Shown: positions 1 through 6,103 of the stretch, piece after piece
How the letters are laid out: each line of letters begins with the position of its first letter
Numbering within the stretch: position 1 is the stretch's first letter
Assembly (NCBI GenBank): GCA_029857855.1
Contig: JAOUGG010000136.1
Span: forward strand, 1 to 6,681
DNA: 6,681 nucleotides
Source of the DNA: Acidimicrobiia bacterium
GTDB taxonomy: Bacteria > Actinomycetota > Acidimicrobiia > Acidimicrobiales > SZUA-35
Direction of reading: 5' to 3'
Translations under genes and position numbers: made by a program
The notes under the pieces: generated by a model
Told to the model about the DNA's origin: nothing
Seen by the model: the letters and a program-made list of their open reading frames with translations, nothing else
Database searches by the model: none

Positions 1-359
1 CGCCCCTCGATCAATCGCACACCCTGGCTGGAGAGCAGGCTGGTGACGGATGATTCCAGACGACCCTCGATGTCGGCGATGCGAGTTCGCAGCGCTTCGA
101 AATCGAGGACGACATCGACCTTGGCCAGCCCCATGGCCGTCGCCTTGTTCATCATCGACATCGCCCCACCGGTGGCGATCATCGCCTTGGACGGAATGCA
201 GTCGAGCAGGTGGGCCGCGCCCCCGACGATGTCGGATTCGATCAGCGTGACGTCGGCGCCCAGACGAGCCGCATGGGTGGCACAGTTCGTTCCGGCCGGA
301 CCGCCGCCGATGATGACGATTCGTTTCACCGCCCGGGTCTGTGAGTCTCGGTTGATCAT
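1..359 (-). CDS. lpdA: FAD-dependent NAD(P)H oxidoreductase, LpdA-like (N-terminal part)
   Basis: The first 119 codons are visible; the gene runs off the left edge (family members are usually about 460-490 aa). The protein opens with a Rossmann FAD-binding motif GGGPAG (residues 18-23), followed by an acidic residue E41 at the end of beta-2 that would bind the FAD ribose. The active-site motif reads VGGAAHLLDCIPSK (45-58). In lipoamide dehydrogenase and glutathione reductase this segment has two cysteines; here the first is Ala49 and only Cys54 remains. Mycobacterium tuberculosis LpdA (Rv3303c), an NAD(P)H:quinone reductase, has the same loss as I recall it, so a quinone reductase role is more likely than lipoamide dehydrogenase. 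The ATG at 359 has a GAGG Shine-Dalgarno (368-371) 8 nt upstream and an in-frame TGA farther upstream. GTG at codon 11 is an alternative start, giving a shorter N-terminus before the FAD motif. It lies 66 nt downstream of the glycosyltransferase and may be co-transcribed with it. Confidence 0.85.
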   Translation of the reverse strand, partial: MINRDSQTRAVKRIVIIGGGPAGTNCATHAARLGADVTLIESDIVGGAAHLLDCIPSKAMIATGGAMSMMNKATAMGLAKVDVVLDFEALRTRIADIEGRLESSVTSLLSSQGVRLIEG

Positions 360-367
360 GGGTTCGT

Positions 368-371
368 CCTC
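368..371 (-). promoter_or_regulatory. Ribosome binding site for the LpdA-like gene
   Basis: GAGG on the minus strand, 8 nt before ATG at 359. It favours this ATG over the in-frame GTG at codon 11, which has no comparable site. Just upstream, 374-383 is a perfect 10-bp palindrome (CCTCCGGAGG) that contains a second GGAGG and could pair with itself in the mRNA. Confidence 0.5.
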
Positions 372-425
372 GCCCTCCGGAGGCTGTCGGGCCGTTGATT
401 CCGTTCAAACCCTATCGGCGCACAC

Positions 426-1631
426 CTATCCTCCTGTCAGGGCCAGGTCGCGGTACAGATCGAGCATCGCTTGACCGGTGCGGTTCCAGGAGAACGCGGC
501 GGCACGGCGGCGGCCGGCGGTGACCAGTCGATCCCGACGTTCGTCGTCGGTCAGGACTGCGATGACGGCAGACGCCAACCCGTCGAGGTCGCCGGGAGTG
601 ACGAGTTCGGCGCCGTCACCGGCGACCTCGGTGACGGCATCGACCGCGGTTGCCACTACGGGCAGACCGCGGTCCATGGCCTCGAGCACCGGGAGTCCGA
701 ATCCCTCGTAGACCGACGGGTAGACCAGCATCTCGGCCCCGGCCATCAGATCCGCCTTGTCGTCGTCGGTTACATAGCCGACCCGCAGAATACGTTCCGC
801 GGCACCCGAATCCCGAACGGCGGCCTCGAAGGCCTTGACGCCCCAGCCGTCGCCGCCGACGATCACCAGCTTCACCTCCGGATGCTCGGCCCACACCGCC
901 GCCATCGCCCGGATGAGCCCCACATAGTCCTTTCGCGGCTCGATGGTTCCGATCGACAGCACATAGGGGCCGCCGACTCGCTGTCGGGCGGCAGCGGCGC
1001 TGCCCGAGGCGACGGGGTCGAAGCCGTTGGGGATGACGTGGACGATCCCGGGGTCGATTCCGAGTTCACCGACGACCTCCCGGCCGACCGCCTCGGAGAC
1101 GCAGTGGACGTGGCACCCACCGTCGACCGCCCGCCGCAGCAACGCCGGATAGGCCCGGCTGTGGTCATCGACGAGTTCGGGGAACCGCCAGGCGGTGAGG
1201 TCGTGCACGGTCACGAGCCTGGTCCCGGACCGGACCGGCGGCACCACGTAGTTCGTGCCGTGCACGACATCCCAGGCACCGGGCAATCGGGGCGTGTCGA
1301 TCCGTTGCCAGGTCCGGTGGGCGAGACGGGCCGGCCAGGCCAGGCGGAGCGGGGTGACGCCGCGCGGCATGGCGGTTCGATAGTGGTCGCGGGCCCGCCA
1401 ACTCACGACGTAGCCGTGGAGCTCGAACGTTTCGGTCCGCCCGAGCTCTGAGAAGAGCGCGCCCGTCATGACGCCGACGCCGGTACGCCGGTTCATCAAC
1501 GGTGTGGCGTCGATCGCCACCCGAAGGCGGTCGTTGGCGGCCGGTCGATTTCGGCGTGTCGGTTCGGTTGAGGGTTCGATCGTGGGATCGGTTGTCGGTT
1601 CGGTTGTGGGATCGGCGGCGGACGGGCCCAT
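426..1631 (-). CDS. GT4 family glycosyltransferase (retaining, GT-B fold)
   Basis: A complete 401-aa protein ending in TAG. It has the two-domain GT-B layout of family 4 glycosyltransferases, which move a sugar from a nucleotide-sugar (often GDP-mannose or UDP-glucose) to a glycan or lipid acceptor, usually at the cytoplasmic membrane face. The acceptor-side domain contains VHDLTAWRFPE (142-152). The donor-side domain has GTIEPRKD (228-235), whose Arg/Lys normally bind the donor phosphates, and the EX7E signature E309-GFGLPVL-E317. I see no signal peptide or membrane segment. The order of motifs resembles actinobacterial mannosyltransferases, but substrate cannot be read from sequence. Residues 7-26 are five degenerate four-residue repeats, probably disordered. 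The ATG at 1631 is 8 nt after a TATGAT box, suggesting a leaderless start; GTG at 1520 (codon 38), just before the first beta strand VAIDATPL, is the main alternative. Confidence 0.9.
   Translation of the reverse strand: MGPSAADPTTEPTTDPTIEPSTEPTRRNRPAANDRLRVAIDATPLMNRRTGVGVMTGALFSELGRTETFELHGYVVSWRARDHYRTAMPRGVTPLRLAWPARLAHRTWQRIDTPRLPGAWDVVHGTNYVVPPVRSGTRLVTVHDLTAWRFPELVDDHSRAYPALLRRAVDGGCHVHCVSEAVGREVVGELGIDPGIVHVIPNGFDPVASGSAAAARQRVGGPYVLSIGTIEPRKDYVGLIRAMAAVWAEHPEVKLVIVGGDGWGVKAFEAAVRDSGAAERILRVGYVTDDDKADLMAGAEMLVYPSVYEGFGLPVLEAMDRGLPVVATAVDAVTEVAGDGAELVTPGDLDGLASAVIAVLTDDERRDRLVTAGRRRAAAFSWNRTGQAMLDLYRDLALTGG
1554..1613 (-). repeat. Five 12-bp tandem repeats in the glycosyltransferase 5' end
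   Basis: On the minus strand the codons group into five 12-nt units coding DPTT, EPTT, DPTI, EPST and EPTR (residues 7-26). Each unit is an acidic residue, proline and hydroxyl or small residues. The units differ by a few substitutions, so this is an aged minisatellite rather than a fresh expansion. It lies before the catalytic fold and is probably a disordered tail. Confidence 0.75.
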
Positions 1632-1639
1632 TGCCGGCC

Positions 1640-1645
1640 ATCATA
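1640..1645 (-). promoter_or_regulatory. Candidate -10 box for a leaderless glycosyltransferase mRNA
   Basis: TATGAT on the minus strand, separated by 8 nt from the ATG at 1631. This geometry matches actinobacterial leaderless promoters, and no Shine-Dalgarno is seen near that ATG. A weak TTGCGG sits at 1661-1666 with a 15-nt spacer. This is inferred from sequence only. Confidence 0.4.
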
Positions 1646-1679
1646 GGCCCCGCCACCCCGCCGCAAGGCGACCGACGAC

Positions 1680-1685
1680 TACGCT
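1680..1685 (+). promoter_or_regulatory. Weak candidate -10 box for the lipoprotein-SDR pair
   Basis: TACGCT fits TANNNT and lies 22 nt before the TTG at 1708 in the short divergent gap. No clear -35 box and no Shine-Dalgarno were found, so this is only a guess at where the divergent transcript could begin. Confidence 0.2.
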
Positions 1686-1707
1686 TACTCAGATCGGTAA
1701 TCCCGGC

Positions 1708-2943
1708 TTGACCATCGTTCTGATCATCGGCTTGATCACCGCCTGCAGCCCGCCGGCCTCGAGCGATCGCGCCGTCCGCGACGATGCGCTGTCGGTGACA
1801 CCGGTCGGTGACGGCGTCTACTGCGACGGTACCGACAGACCGGCGGCCATCGTGGCCGGCGCCGAGCCGGGCGAGACGATCGAGTTCACCTCACCGATGC
1901 CGATCGACGCGGCCGACGGTGTCGCCGATGAAGCCGGCACCCACGAACTCCGGTGGCGCTGCGACGAACTCGAATCCCAGCTCACCTGGGAGCTGACGGC
2001 CACCGGGTCCGAGTCGGGAAGGTCGACCCGGTTCACGATCACCGGTTCCGACCGCGACCCCATCCTCGATACGATTCTCATCGTCGACGAGACAAACGAC
2101 GTCGTCCGGTGCGACGACACCACCCAAACCGTGGCCCTGCTGTCGAACGCCCAGCCCAACGAGGCGGTGCGGTTCACCTCACCCGACAGCGCCTTCTTGC
2201 CCCGCGCCATGGCCGGACCCGACGGCGGCATCGAGGTGCGATGGACCTGCTCACCCGACCAGGACGGCCTCCAATGGCGGCTCACCGCCACCGGCGACTC
2301 GTCGGGCCGCACCGCCGAGATCACCTTCACGGGCCAGGCGCCCCGCCCGGCCGATCCCGGCGACATCGGCGTGGAGGTCGTCGAGGACCCATTCGTGTGC
2401 GATCGGGGCCGTCGCCCCGTGGCCCGGCTGTCGAACCTCACGCCGAAGACCGCGCTCGAGTTCGTCGCCTCGCCGCAGGCCGAACCTCTGCAACCAGCGG
2501 AGGCCGGGTCCGGTGGGAGGGCGACGGTGTTCTGGCAGTGCAATCGGCAGGACGAGGGCACGACCTGGGAGCTGACCGTGACCGAGCAGACCCCCGCCGG
2601 GCGATCGGTGACGTTCTCGTTCGGGTCGACCACGCTGGAGAGTCCGGTGACCATCGAGATGACCGACGATTCCGTGATCTGCGACGGAACGACGCGACCG
2701 TTCGCCCTGTTGCGCAACTTCGTGTCCGGGGAAGCCATCGACTTCGAGTCGCCGCAGTCCGAGGCGATTCGTCAGGGCCGGGCCGATGCGGAGGGTGTGC
2801 TCCCCCTGCGCTGGTCGTGTGCAGCCGACCAGATCGGAACCGCCTGGGAGATCACCGCGACCGGAGCCACGTCGGGCGCCTCGCTGACCTTCACGATCAC
2901 CGGGATTGCACCCATTGGGAGTGCACCCGGGAGTGCGCCGTGA
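1708..2943 (+). CDS. Predicted lipoprotein with four cysteine-paired repeats, unknown family
   Basis: From TTG 1708 this gives 411 aa. A hydrophobic stretch leads to a lipobox LITAC with Cys13, followed by SPPASS, as expected for a lipid-anchored exported protein. The mature part has four repeats (about residues 35-113, 130-209, 226-306, 320-399). Each has a V-x-C-D start, an F-x-SP or similar strand, a (R/F)W-x-C strand, a W-E/R-(L/I)-T strand and a closing FTITG-like strand. Cysteines fall at 39/85, 135/181, 231/278 and 325/371, and apart from the lipobox Cys there are no others, so each repeat probably has its own disulfide. This looks like an Ig-like beta-sandwich array, but I do not recognise the family. 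The start is uncertain: from TTG the n-region lacks positive charge. In-frame GTG 1606 (overlapping the divergent gene) would add a basic n-region. The stop overlaps the SDR start. Confidence 0.75.
   Translation: MTIVLIIGLITACSPPASSDRAVRDDALSVTPVGDGVYCDGTDRPAAIVAGAEPGETIEFTSPMPIDAADGVADEAGTHELRWRCDELESQLTWELTATGSESGRSTRFTITGSDRDPILDTILIVDETNDVVRCDDTTQTVALLSNAQPNEAVRFTSPDSAFLPRAMAGPDGGIEVRWTCSPDQDGLQWRLTATGDSSGRTAEITFTGQAPRPADPGDIGVEVVEDPFVCDRGRRPVARLSNLTPKTALEFVASPQAEPLQPAEAGSGGRATVFWQCNRQDEGTTWELTVTEQTPAGRSVTFSFGSTTLESPVTIEMTDDSVICDGTTRPFALLRNFVSGEAIDFESPQSEAIRQGRADAEGVLPLRWSCAADQIGTAWEITATGATSGASLTFTITGIAPIGSAPGSAP
1810..2046 (+). repeat. Lipoprotein repeat domain 1
   Basis: Residues 35-113, from GVYCDG to FTITG. 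Cys39 and Cys85 are 46 residues apart. It carries RWRC and TWELTATG motifs shared with the other three copies. Confidence 0.7.
2095..2334 (+). repeat. Lipoprotein repeat domain 2
   Basis: Residues 130-209, from DVVRCDD to ITFTG. Cys135 and Cys181 are 46 residues apart; RWTC and QWRLTATG mark the same strands. It starts 96 residues after copy 1, measured cysteine to cysteine. Confidence 0.7.
2383..2625 (+). repeat. Lipoprotein repeat domain 3
   Basis: Residues 226-306, from PFVCDRG to VTFSFG. Cys231 and Cys278 are 47 residues apart. This is the most diverged copy: FWQC replaces RW-x-C and TWELTVTE replaces the W..TATG motif. Confidence 0.65.
2665..2904 (+). repeat. Lipoprotein repeat domain 4
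   Basis: Residues 320-399, from SVICDGTTRP to FTITG. Cys325 and Cys371 are 46 residues apart, with RWSC and AWEITATG. A short Pro/Gly/Ser/Ala tail (IAPIGSAPGSAP) follows to the stop. Confidence 0.7.
2929..2933 (+). promoter_or_regulatory. Ribosome binding site for the SDR gene
   Basis: GGGAG sits 6 nt before the GTG at 2940, inside the last codons of the lipoprotein gene. Together with the GTGA start/stop overlap it fixes the SDR start and points to translational coupling. Confidence 0.6.
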
Positions 2944-3755
2944 CCGAGAACACCGGCCGCAACGATGATTCGGTTCCCGGGCTCGATCTCCGCCTCAGCG
3001 GCGCCGGCGTGCTCGTCACCGGTGGTTCCTCCGGTATCGGGCTTGCCGCCGCCGGGATGCTGCTCACCGCCGGAGCACGAGTGACCATCTGTGGTCGCAG
3101 CAGGGACCGACTGGATGCCGCTGCGGAACGGCTGGCTTCGCCACGACTGGCCACCGTCGTGGCCGACGTCACCGAACCCGAGGCGGCGGCACGGGCGGTC
3201 GGAGCGGCGGTCGAGCACGGCGGGCGACTGGACGGTGTGGCGGCCATCGCCGGTCGGGGCCGGCCCGGCAGCCTCCTCGACCTGCCGATCGACGCCGTCA
3301 CCGCCGAGATCGGCGACAAGGTGACCGGCCTGCTCAATGTGGTCCGGCCCGCCGTGGAGGAGCTGGCGAGAACCGGCGGCCGGGTGGTGGCCGTCACCGC
3401 ACCGACCGCTCGAACACCATCGATCGCCATGGGCGCCATCAGCGCCGGGCGGGCTGCGCTCGACAACATGGTCACGACCCTCGCCATCGAGTTGGCACCG
3501 GCGGGCGTCCGGGTCAACGCGGTCGGCGTCGGTCTCATCGACACCCCCCGTCAGCGGGAACGCCACCGTGACGATGGCGTTACGGTGGCCTACGACGAAT
3601 GGTTGGCCGCCGAGAGCTCACGGCGAGGCGTACCCCTAGGTCGGGCAGGCTCGGCCGACGAGGTGGCGGCCGCCGTCGTCTGGCTGCTGTCGCCGCTGAG
3701 CTCCTTCACCACCGGCTCGGTTGTCGACGTCACCGGTGGCCTCCCCAGCCGCTGA
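2940..3755 (+). CDS. Short-chain dehydrogenase/reductase fold protein, probably non-catalytic
   Basis: A 271-aa protein of normal SDR length. The cofactor motif is intact: TGGSSGIG (27-34), followed by the strand ending CGRSRDRL; Arg after beta-2 would favour NADP(H). The C-terminal motifs RVNAVGVGLIDTP (191-203) and TGSVVDVTGG (258-267) are also SDR-like. The active site is not: the NNAG segment is AIAG (102-105), the tetrad Asn aligns with Lys127, the catalytic Ser position with Ala154, and YxxxK reads I167-SAG-R171. A classical reductase reaction is therefore unlikely; a nucleotide-binding, regulatory or changed catalytic role is possible. The GTG start overlaps the lipoprotein TGA (GTGA) and has GGGAG 6 nt upstream, so the two genes form a coupled pair. 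The frame stays open far upstream of this GTG only by GC bias. Confidence 0.88.
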   Translation: MTENTGRNDDSVPGLDLRLSGAGVLVTGGSSGIGLAAAGMLLTAGARVTICGRSRDRLDAAAERLASPRLATVVADVTEPEAAARAVGAAVEHGGRLDGVAAIAGRGRPGSLLDLPIDAVTAEIGDKVTGLLNVVRPAVEELARTGGRVVAVTAPTARTPSIAMGAISAGRAALDNMVTTLAIELAPAGVRVNAVGVGLIDTPRQRERHRDDGVTVAYDEWLAAESSRRGVPLGRAGSADEVAAAVVWLLSPLSSFTTGSVVDVTGGLPSR

Positions 3756-3761
3756 CCCCCT

Positions 3762-3881
3762 CCCGAAATTTGCAGCCGAGGCGACACTCAGTGCCACCTG
3801 ACGTGCACAGAACAGGACCTCCCCGAAACTTGCAGCCACGACGGTACTCAGTCCCACCTGACGTGCACAGAACGGGACAGT
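3762..3881 (+). repeat. Two 60-bp tandem direct repeats, intergenic
   Basis: Unit 1 (3762-3821) and unit 2 (3822-3881) repeat with an exact 60-bp period. By hand, 49 of the first 57 positions match, and a 28-nt core (3786-3813 and 3846-3873) matches at 27 of 28, ending in CCTGACGTGCACAGAAC. Each unit has a small inverted repeat, TCAG and CTGA around a 6-nt loop, extended in unit 1 by CAC/GTG with a one-base bulge. The units start 6 nt after the SDR stop. They could be protein-binding sites, a weak terminator, or copies of a dispersed intergenic element. Confidence 0.8.
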
Positions 3882-3927
3882 AAACGGGAGGGGCGGGGCG
3901 GTGACCCCGGGCTCGATGGGGGCGGGG
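3874..3927 (+). other. G-run tract upstream of the mutase promoter
   Basis: Runs of three to five G occur at 3874-3876, 3886-3888, 3890-3893, 3895-3898, 3909-3911, 3918-3922 and 3924-3927, mostly on one strand. With loops of 1-10 nt this could form a G-quadruplex, but in such GC-rich DNA it may be background. Confidence 0.3.
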
Positions 3928-3942
3928 CCGTGACGGTTCGTC

Positions 3943-3948
3943 TACGTT
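3943..3948 (+). promoter_or_regulatory. Candidate -10 box for leaderless methylmalonyl-CoA mutase mRNA
   Basis: TACGTT fits TANNNT and lies exactly 6 nt before the ATG at 3955, the usual geometry for leaderless actinobacterial genes. No Shine-Dalgarno precedes that ATG. No -35 box at 16-18 nt is convincing, so activation by a bound regulator is possible. Confidence 0.5.
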
Positions 3949-3954
3949 TGAGCC

Positions 3955-6099
3955 ATGGACCAACAGCCACTGGACCGCTGGGCCGCGATGGCCGAAAAGG
4001 AGCTTCGGGGCGAGCCACTCGACGATCTGACGGTGGAAACGCCGGAGCAGATCCGGATCAAACCGCTGTACACCACGGCCGATCTCGACGGCGTCCATCA
4101 TCTCGATTCGCTGCCGGGGCAGGCGCCGTTCGTGCGGGGCCCCCGGGCCACGATGTACACCAACCGGCCCTGGACAATCCGCCAGTACGCCGGGTTCTCC
4201 ACCGCCGAGGAGTCGAACGCCTTCTACCGCCGCAACCTGGCCGCCGGTCAGATGGGGCTGTCGGTGGCGTTCGACCTGGCGACGCACCGGGGGTATGACT
4301 CCGACCACGATCGGGTCACCGGCGATGTCGGCAAAGCCGGCGTCGCCATCGACTCGGTCGAGGACATGAAGATCCTGTTCGACGGGATCCCCCTCGATCA
4401 GATGACGGTGTCGATGACGATGAACGGCGCCGTGCTGCCCGTCATGGCCTGCTACATCGTGGCCGGGCTCGAACAGGGGGCCACCACCGAACAGCTGGCC
4501 GGGACCATCCAGAACGACATCCTCAAGGAGTTCATGGTCCGCAACACCTACATCTACCCGCCCGAGCCGAGCATGCGGATCGTGGCCGACATCATCGCCT
4601 ACACCGCCGAGCACATGCCGAAGTTCAACTCGGTGTCGATCTCGGGTTACCACATGCTGGAGGCCGGAGCGCCGGCCGACCTCGAACTCGGCTACACGCT
4701 GGCCGACGGCCTCGAATACGTGCGGGCCGCGCTCGACACCGGCCTCGACGTCGATGCCTTCGCCGGTCGGCTCAGCTTCTTCTTCGGCATCGGCATGGAC
4801 TTCTTCATGGAGGTGGCCAAACTGCGGGCGGCCCGCCTTCTGTGGGCCGAGCTGATGGCGCAGTTCGAACCGAAGAGCGCCCGGTCGTCGATGCTGCGTA
4901 CCCACTGCCAGACCTCGGGGGTGTCGCTTACCGAGCAGGACCCTTACAACAACGTGATCCGGACCACGATTGAAGCCATGTCGGCGGTGCTCGGCGGCAC
5001 CCAGAGCCTCCACACCAACGCGTTCGACGAGGCGCTCGGCCTCCCCACCGACACCAGCGCCCGCATCGCCCGCAACACCCAGCTCATCCTGGCCGAGGAG
5101 TCGGGCATAACCCGCACCGTCGACCCTCTGGCCGGCAGCTACTACGTCGAACGCCTCACCGCCGAGCTGGCCGATCGGGCAAGGGCCGTCATCGCCGAGA
5201 TCGAGGAGCTGGGCGGCATGACCGCGGCGATCTCCAAGGGCATCCCCAAACTCCGCATCGAGGAGGCCGCCGCCCGCCGCCAGGCCCGTGTCGACCAGGG
5301 GCTCGACGTGATCGTCGGTGTCAACAAGTATCAGACCGACGACGACTCGATGGTCGACGTGCTCGACATCGACAACACCGCGGTGCGCACCCAGCAGATC
5401 GCCCGGCTCGAGCGGGTCCGGGCCGAACGTGACGACGGCGCCTGCCGGACGGCGCTCGACGCGCTCACCGCCGCCGCCCGCAACGGCGGCAACCTCCTGG
5501 CGTCCTGCGTTGAGGCCGCCCGGGCCCGGGCCACCGTCGGCGAGATGTCCGACGCCATGGAGGCCGTGTTCGGCCGCCATAAGGCCCAGACCGCCACCAT
5601 CAGCGGCGTGTATGCCTCGGCTTACGAGGGCGACGAAGGATTCCGCCGGGTCCAGGAGGCGGTCGAGGGGTTCGCCGCCGACCACGGCCGCCGACCCCGC
5701 ATCCTCGTGGCCAAGATGGGCCAGGACGGCCACGACCGGGGGGCCAAAGTCATCGCCACCGCCTTCGCCGATCTCGGGTTCGACGTCGACGTCGGCCCGC
5801 TGTTCCAGACCCCGGCCGAGGTGGCGCAGGACGCGGTCGACAACGACGTCCACATCGTCGGCGTGTCGTCCCAGGCCGCCGGTCACAAGACGCTGGTGCC
5901 GGAACTGATCGCCGAGTTGGCGGAGCGAGGTGCCGACGATGTCGTCGTGGTCTGCGGCGGCGTCATCCCACCCCAGGACTACCGGTTCCTGACCGAGGCC
6001 GGGGTGGCTGCTATCTTCGGCCCTGGCACCAACATCAACAACGCCGCACTCGAGGTACTGTCCGTTGCCGGAGGCCGCAGCCCCCAAACCGTCCCCTGA
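3955..6099 (+). CDS. scpA: Methylmalonyl-CoA mutase, single-chain, adenosylcobalamin-dependent
   Basis: A full-length 714-aa enzyme that interconverts (R)-methylmalonyl-CoA and succinyl-CoA in propionate and odd-chain or branched acid metabolism, in the cytoplasm. The TIM-barrel domain carries the CoA substrate signature [18 protein letters not shown] (71-88); Tyr78, Arg196 and Tyr232-His233 match Tyr89, Arg207 and Tyr243-His244 of the Propionibacterium enzyme. Tyr78, rather than Phe, fits methylmalonyl-CoA and argues against isobutyryl- or ethylmalonyl-CoA mutase. The C-terminal cobalamin domain (about 580-705) has K587-MGQ-DGHDRG (591-596) with lower-ligand His593, then [10 protein letters not shown] and GGVIPPQD. 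No small MutA-type subunit lies upstream, so a homodimer of the ScpA/human kind is likely unless MutA is elsewhere. ATG 3955 lies 6 nt after a TACGTT box, suggesting a leaderless start. meaB follows after 4 nt. Confidence 0.97.
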   Translation: MDQQPLDRWAAMAEKELRGEPLDDLTVETPEQIRIKPLYTTADLDGVHHLDSLPGQAPFVRGPRATMYTNRPWTIRQYAGFSTAEESNAFYRRNLAAGQMGLSVAFDLATHRGYDSDHDRVTGDVGKAGVAIDSVEDMKILFDGIPLDQMTVSMTMNGAVLPVMACYIVAGLEQGATTEQLAGTIQNDILKEFMVRNTYIYPPEPSMRIVADIIAYTAEHMPKFNSVSISGYHMLEAGAPADLELGYTLADGLEYVRAALDTGLDVDAFAGRLSFFFGIGMDFFMEVAKLRAARLLWAELMAQFEPKSARSSMLRTHCQTSGVSLTEQDPYNNVIRTTIEAMSAVLGGTQSLHTNAFDEALGLPTDTSARIARNTQLILAEESGITRTVDPLAGSYYVERLTAELADRARAVIAEIEELGGMTAAISKGIPKLRIEEAAARRQARVDQGLDVIVGVNKYQTDDDSMVDVLDIDNTAVRTQQIARLERVRAERDDGACRTALDALTAAARNGGNLLASCVEAARARATVGEMSDAMEAVFGRHKAQTATISGVYASAYEGDEGFRRVQEAVEGFAADHGRRPRILVAKMGQDGHDRGAKVIATAFADLGFDVDVGPLFQTPAEVAQDAVDNDVHIVGVSSQAAGHKTLVPELIAELAERGADDVVVVCGGVIPPQDYRFLTEAGVAAIFGPGTNINNAALEVLSVAGGRSPQTVP

Positions 6100-6103
6100 C
6101 CCT

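Noticed and set aside
43..474. A plus-strand 143-codon frame at the left end
   Set aside because: It is antisense to the LpdA-like FAD domain, which has clear motifs on the minus strand.
471..1451. A 326-codon plus-strand frame opposite the glycosyltransferase
   Set aside because: It is antisense to a gene with an intact GT4 signature, and its composition is that of a shadow frame without recognisable domains.
1468..1707. ATG 1468 as the lipoprotein start
   Set aside because: It would overlap the divergent glycosyltransferase by 164 bp and bury the lipobox about 90 residues in, too far for a signal peptide.
1818..2738. A 306-codon minus-strand frame opposite the lipoprotein
   Set aside because: It is antisense to the repeat-bearing gene; its internal similarity merely mirrors the repeats on the other strand.
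1953..2939. A 329-codon upstream extension of the SDR frame
   Set aside because: The extension overlaps the lipoprotein in another frame and is Arg/His/Pro-rich shadow text. The GTG at 2940 has a ribosome site and a stop/start overlap.
3762..3881. CRISPR array
   Set aside because: Only two copies, directly abutting with no unique spacers of regular length, and the units differ from each other.
3900..3930. Intrinsic terminator after the SDR
   Set aside because: The CCCC/GGGG pairing around 3904-3922 is short and no T-run follows on either strand.
3756..3954. Cobalamin riboswitch upstream of the mutase
   Set aside because: No B12-box-like sequence was recognised, and the ATG appears leaderless. 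B12 riboswitches normally control synthesis or uptake genes or B12-independent alternatives rather than this mutase.
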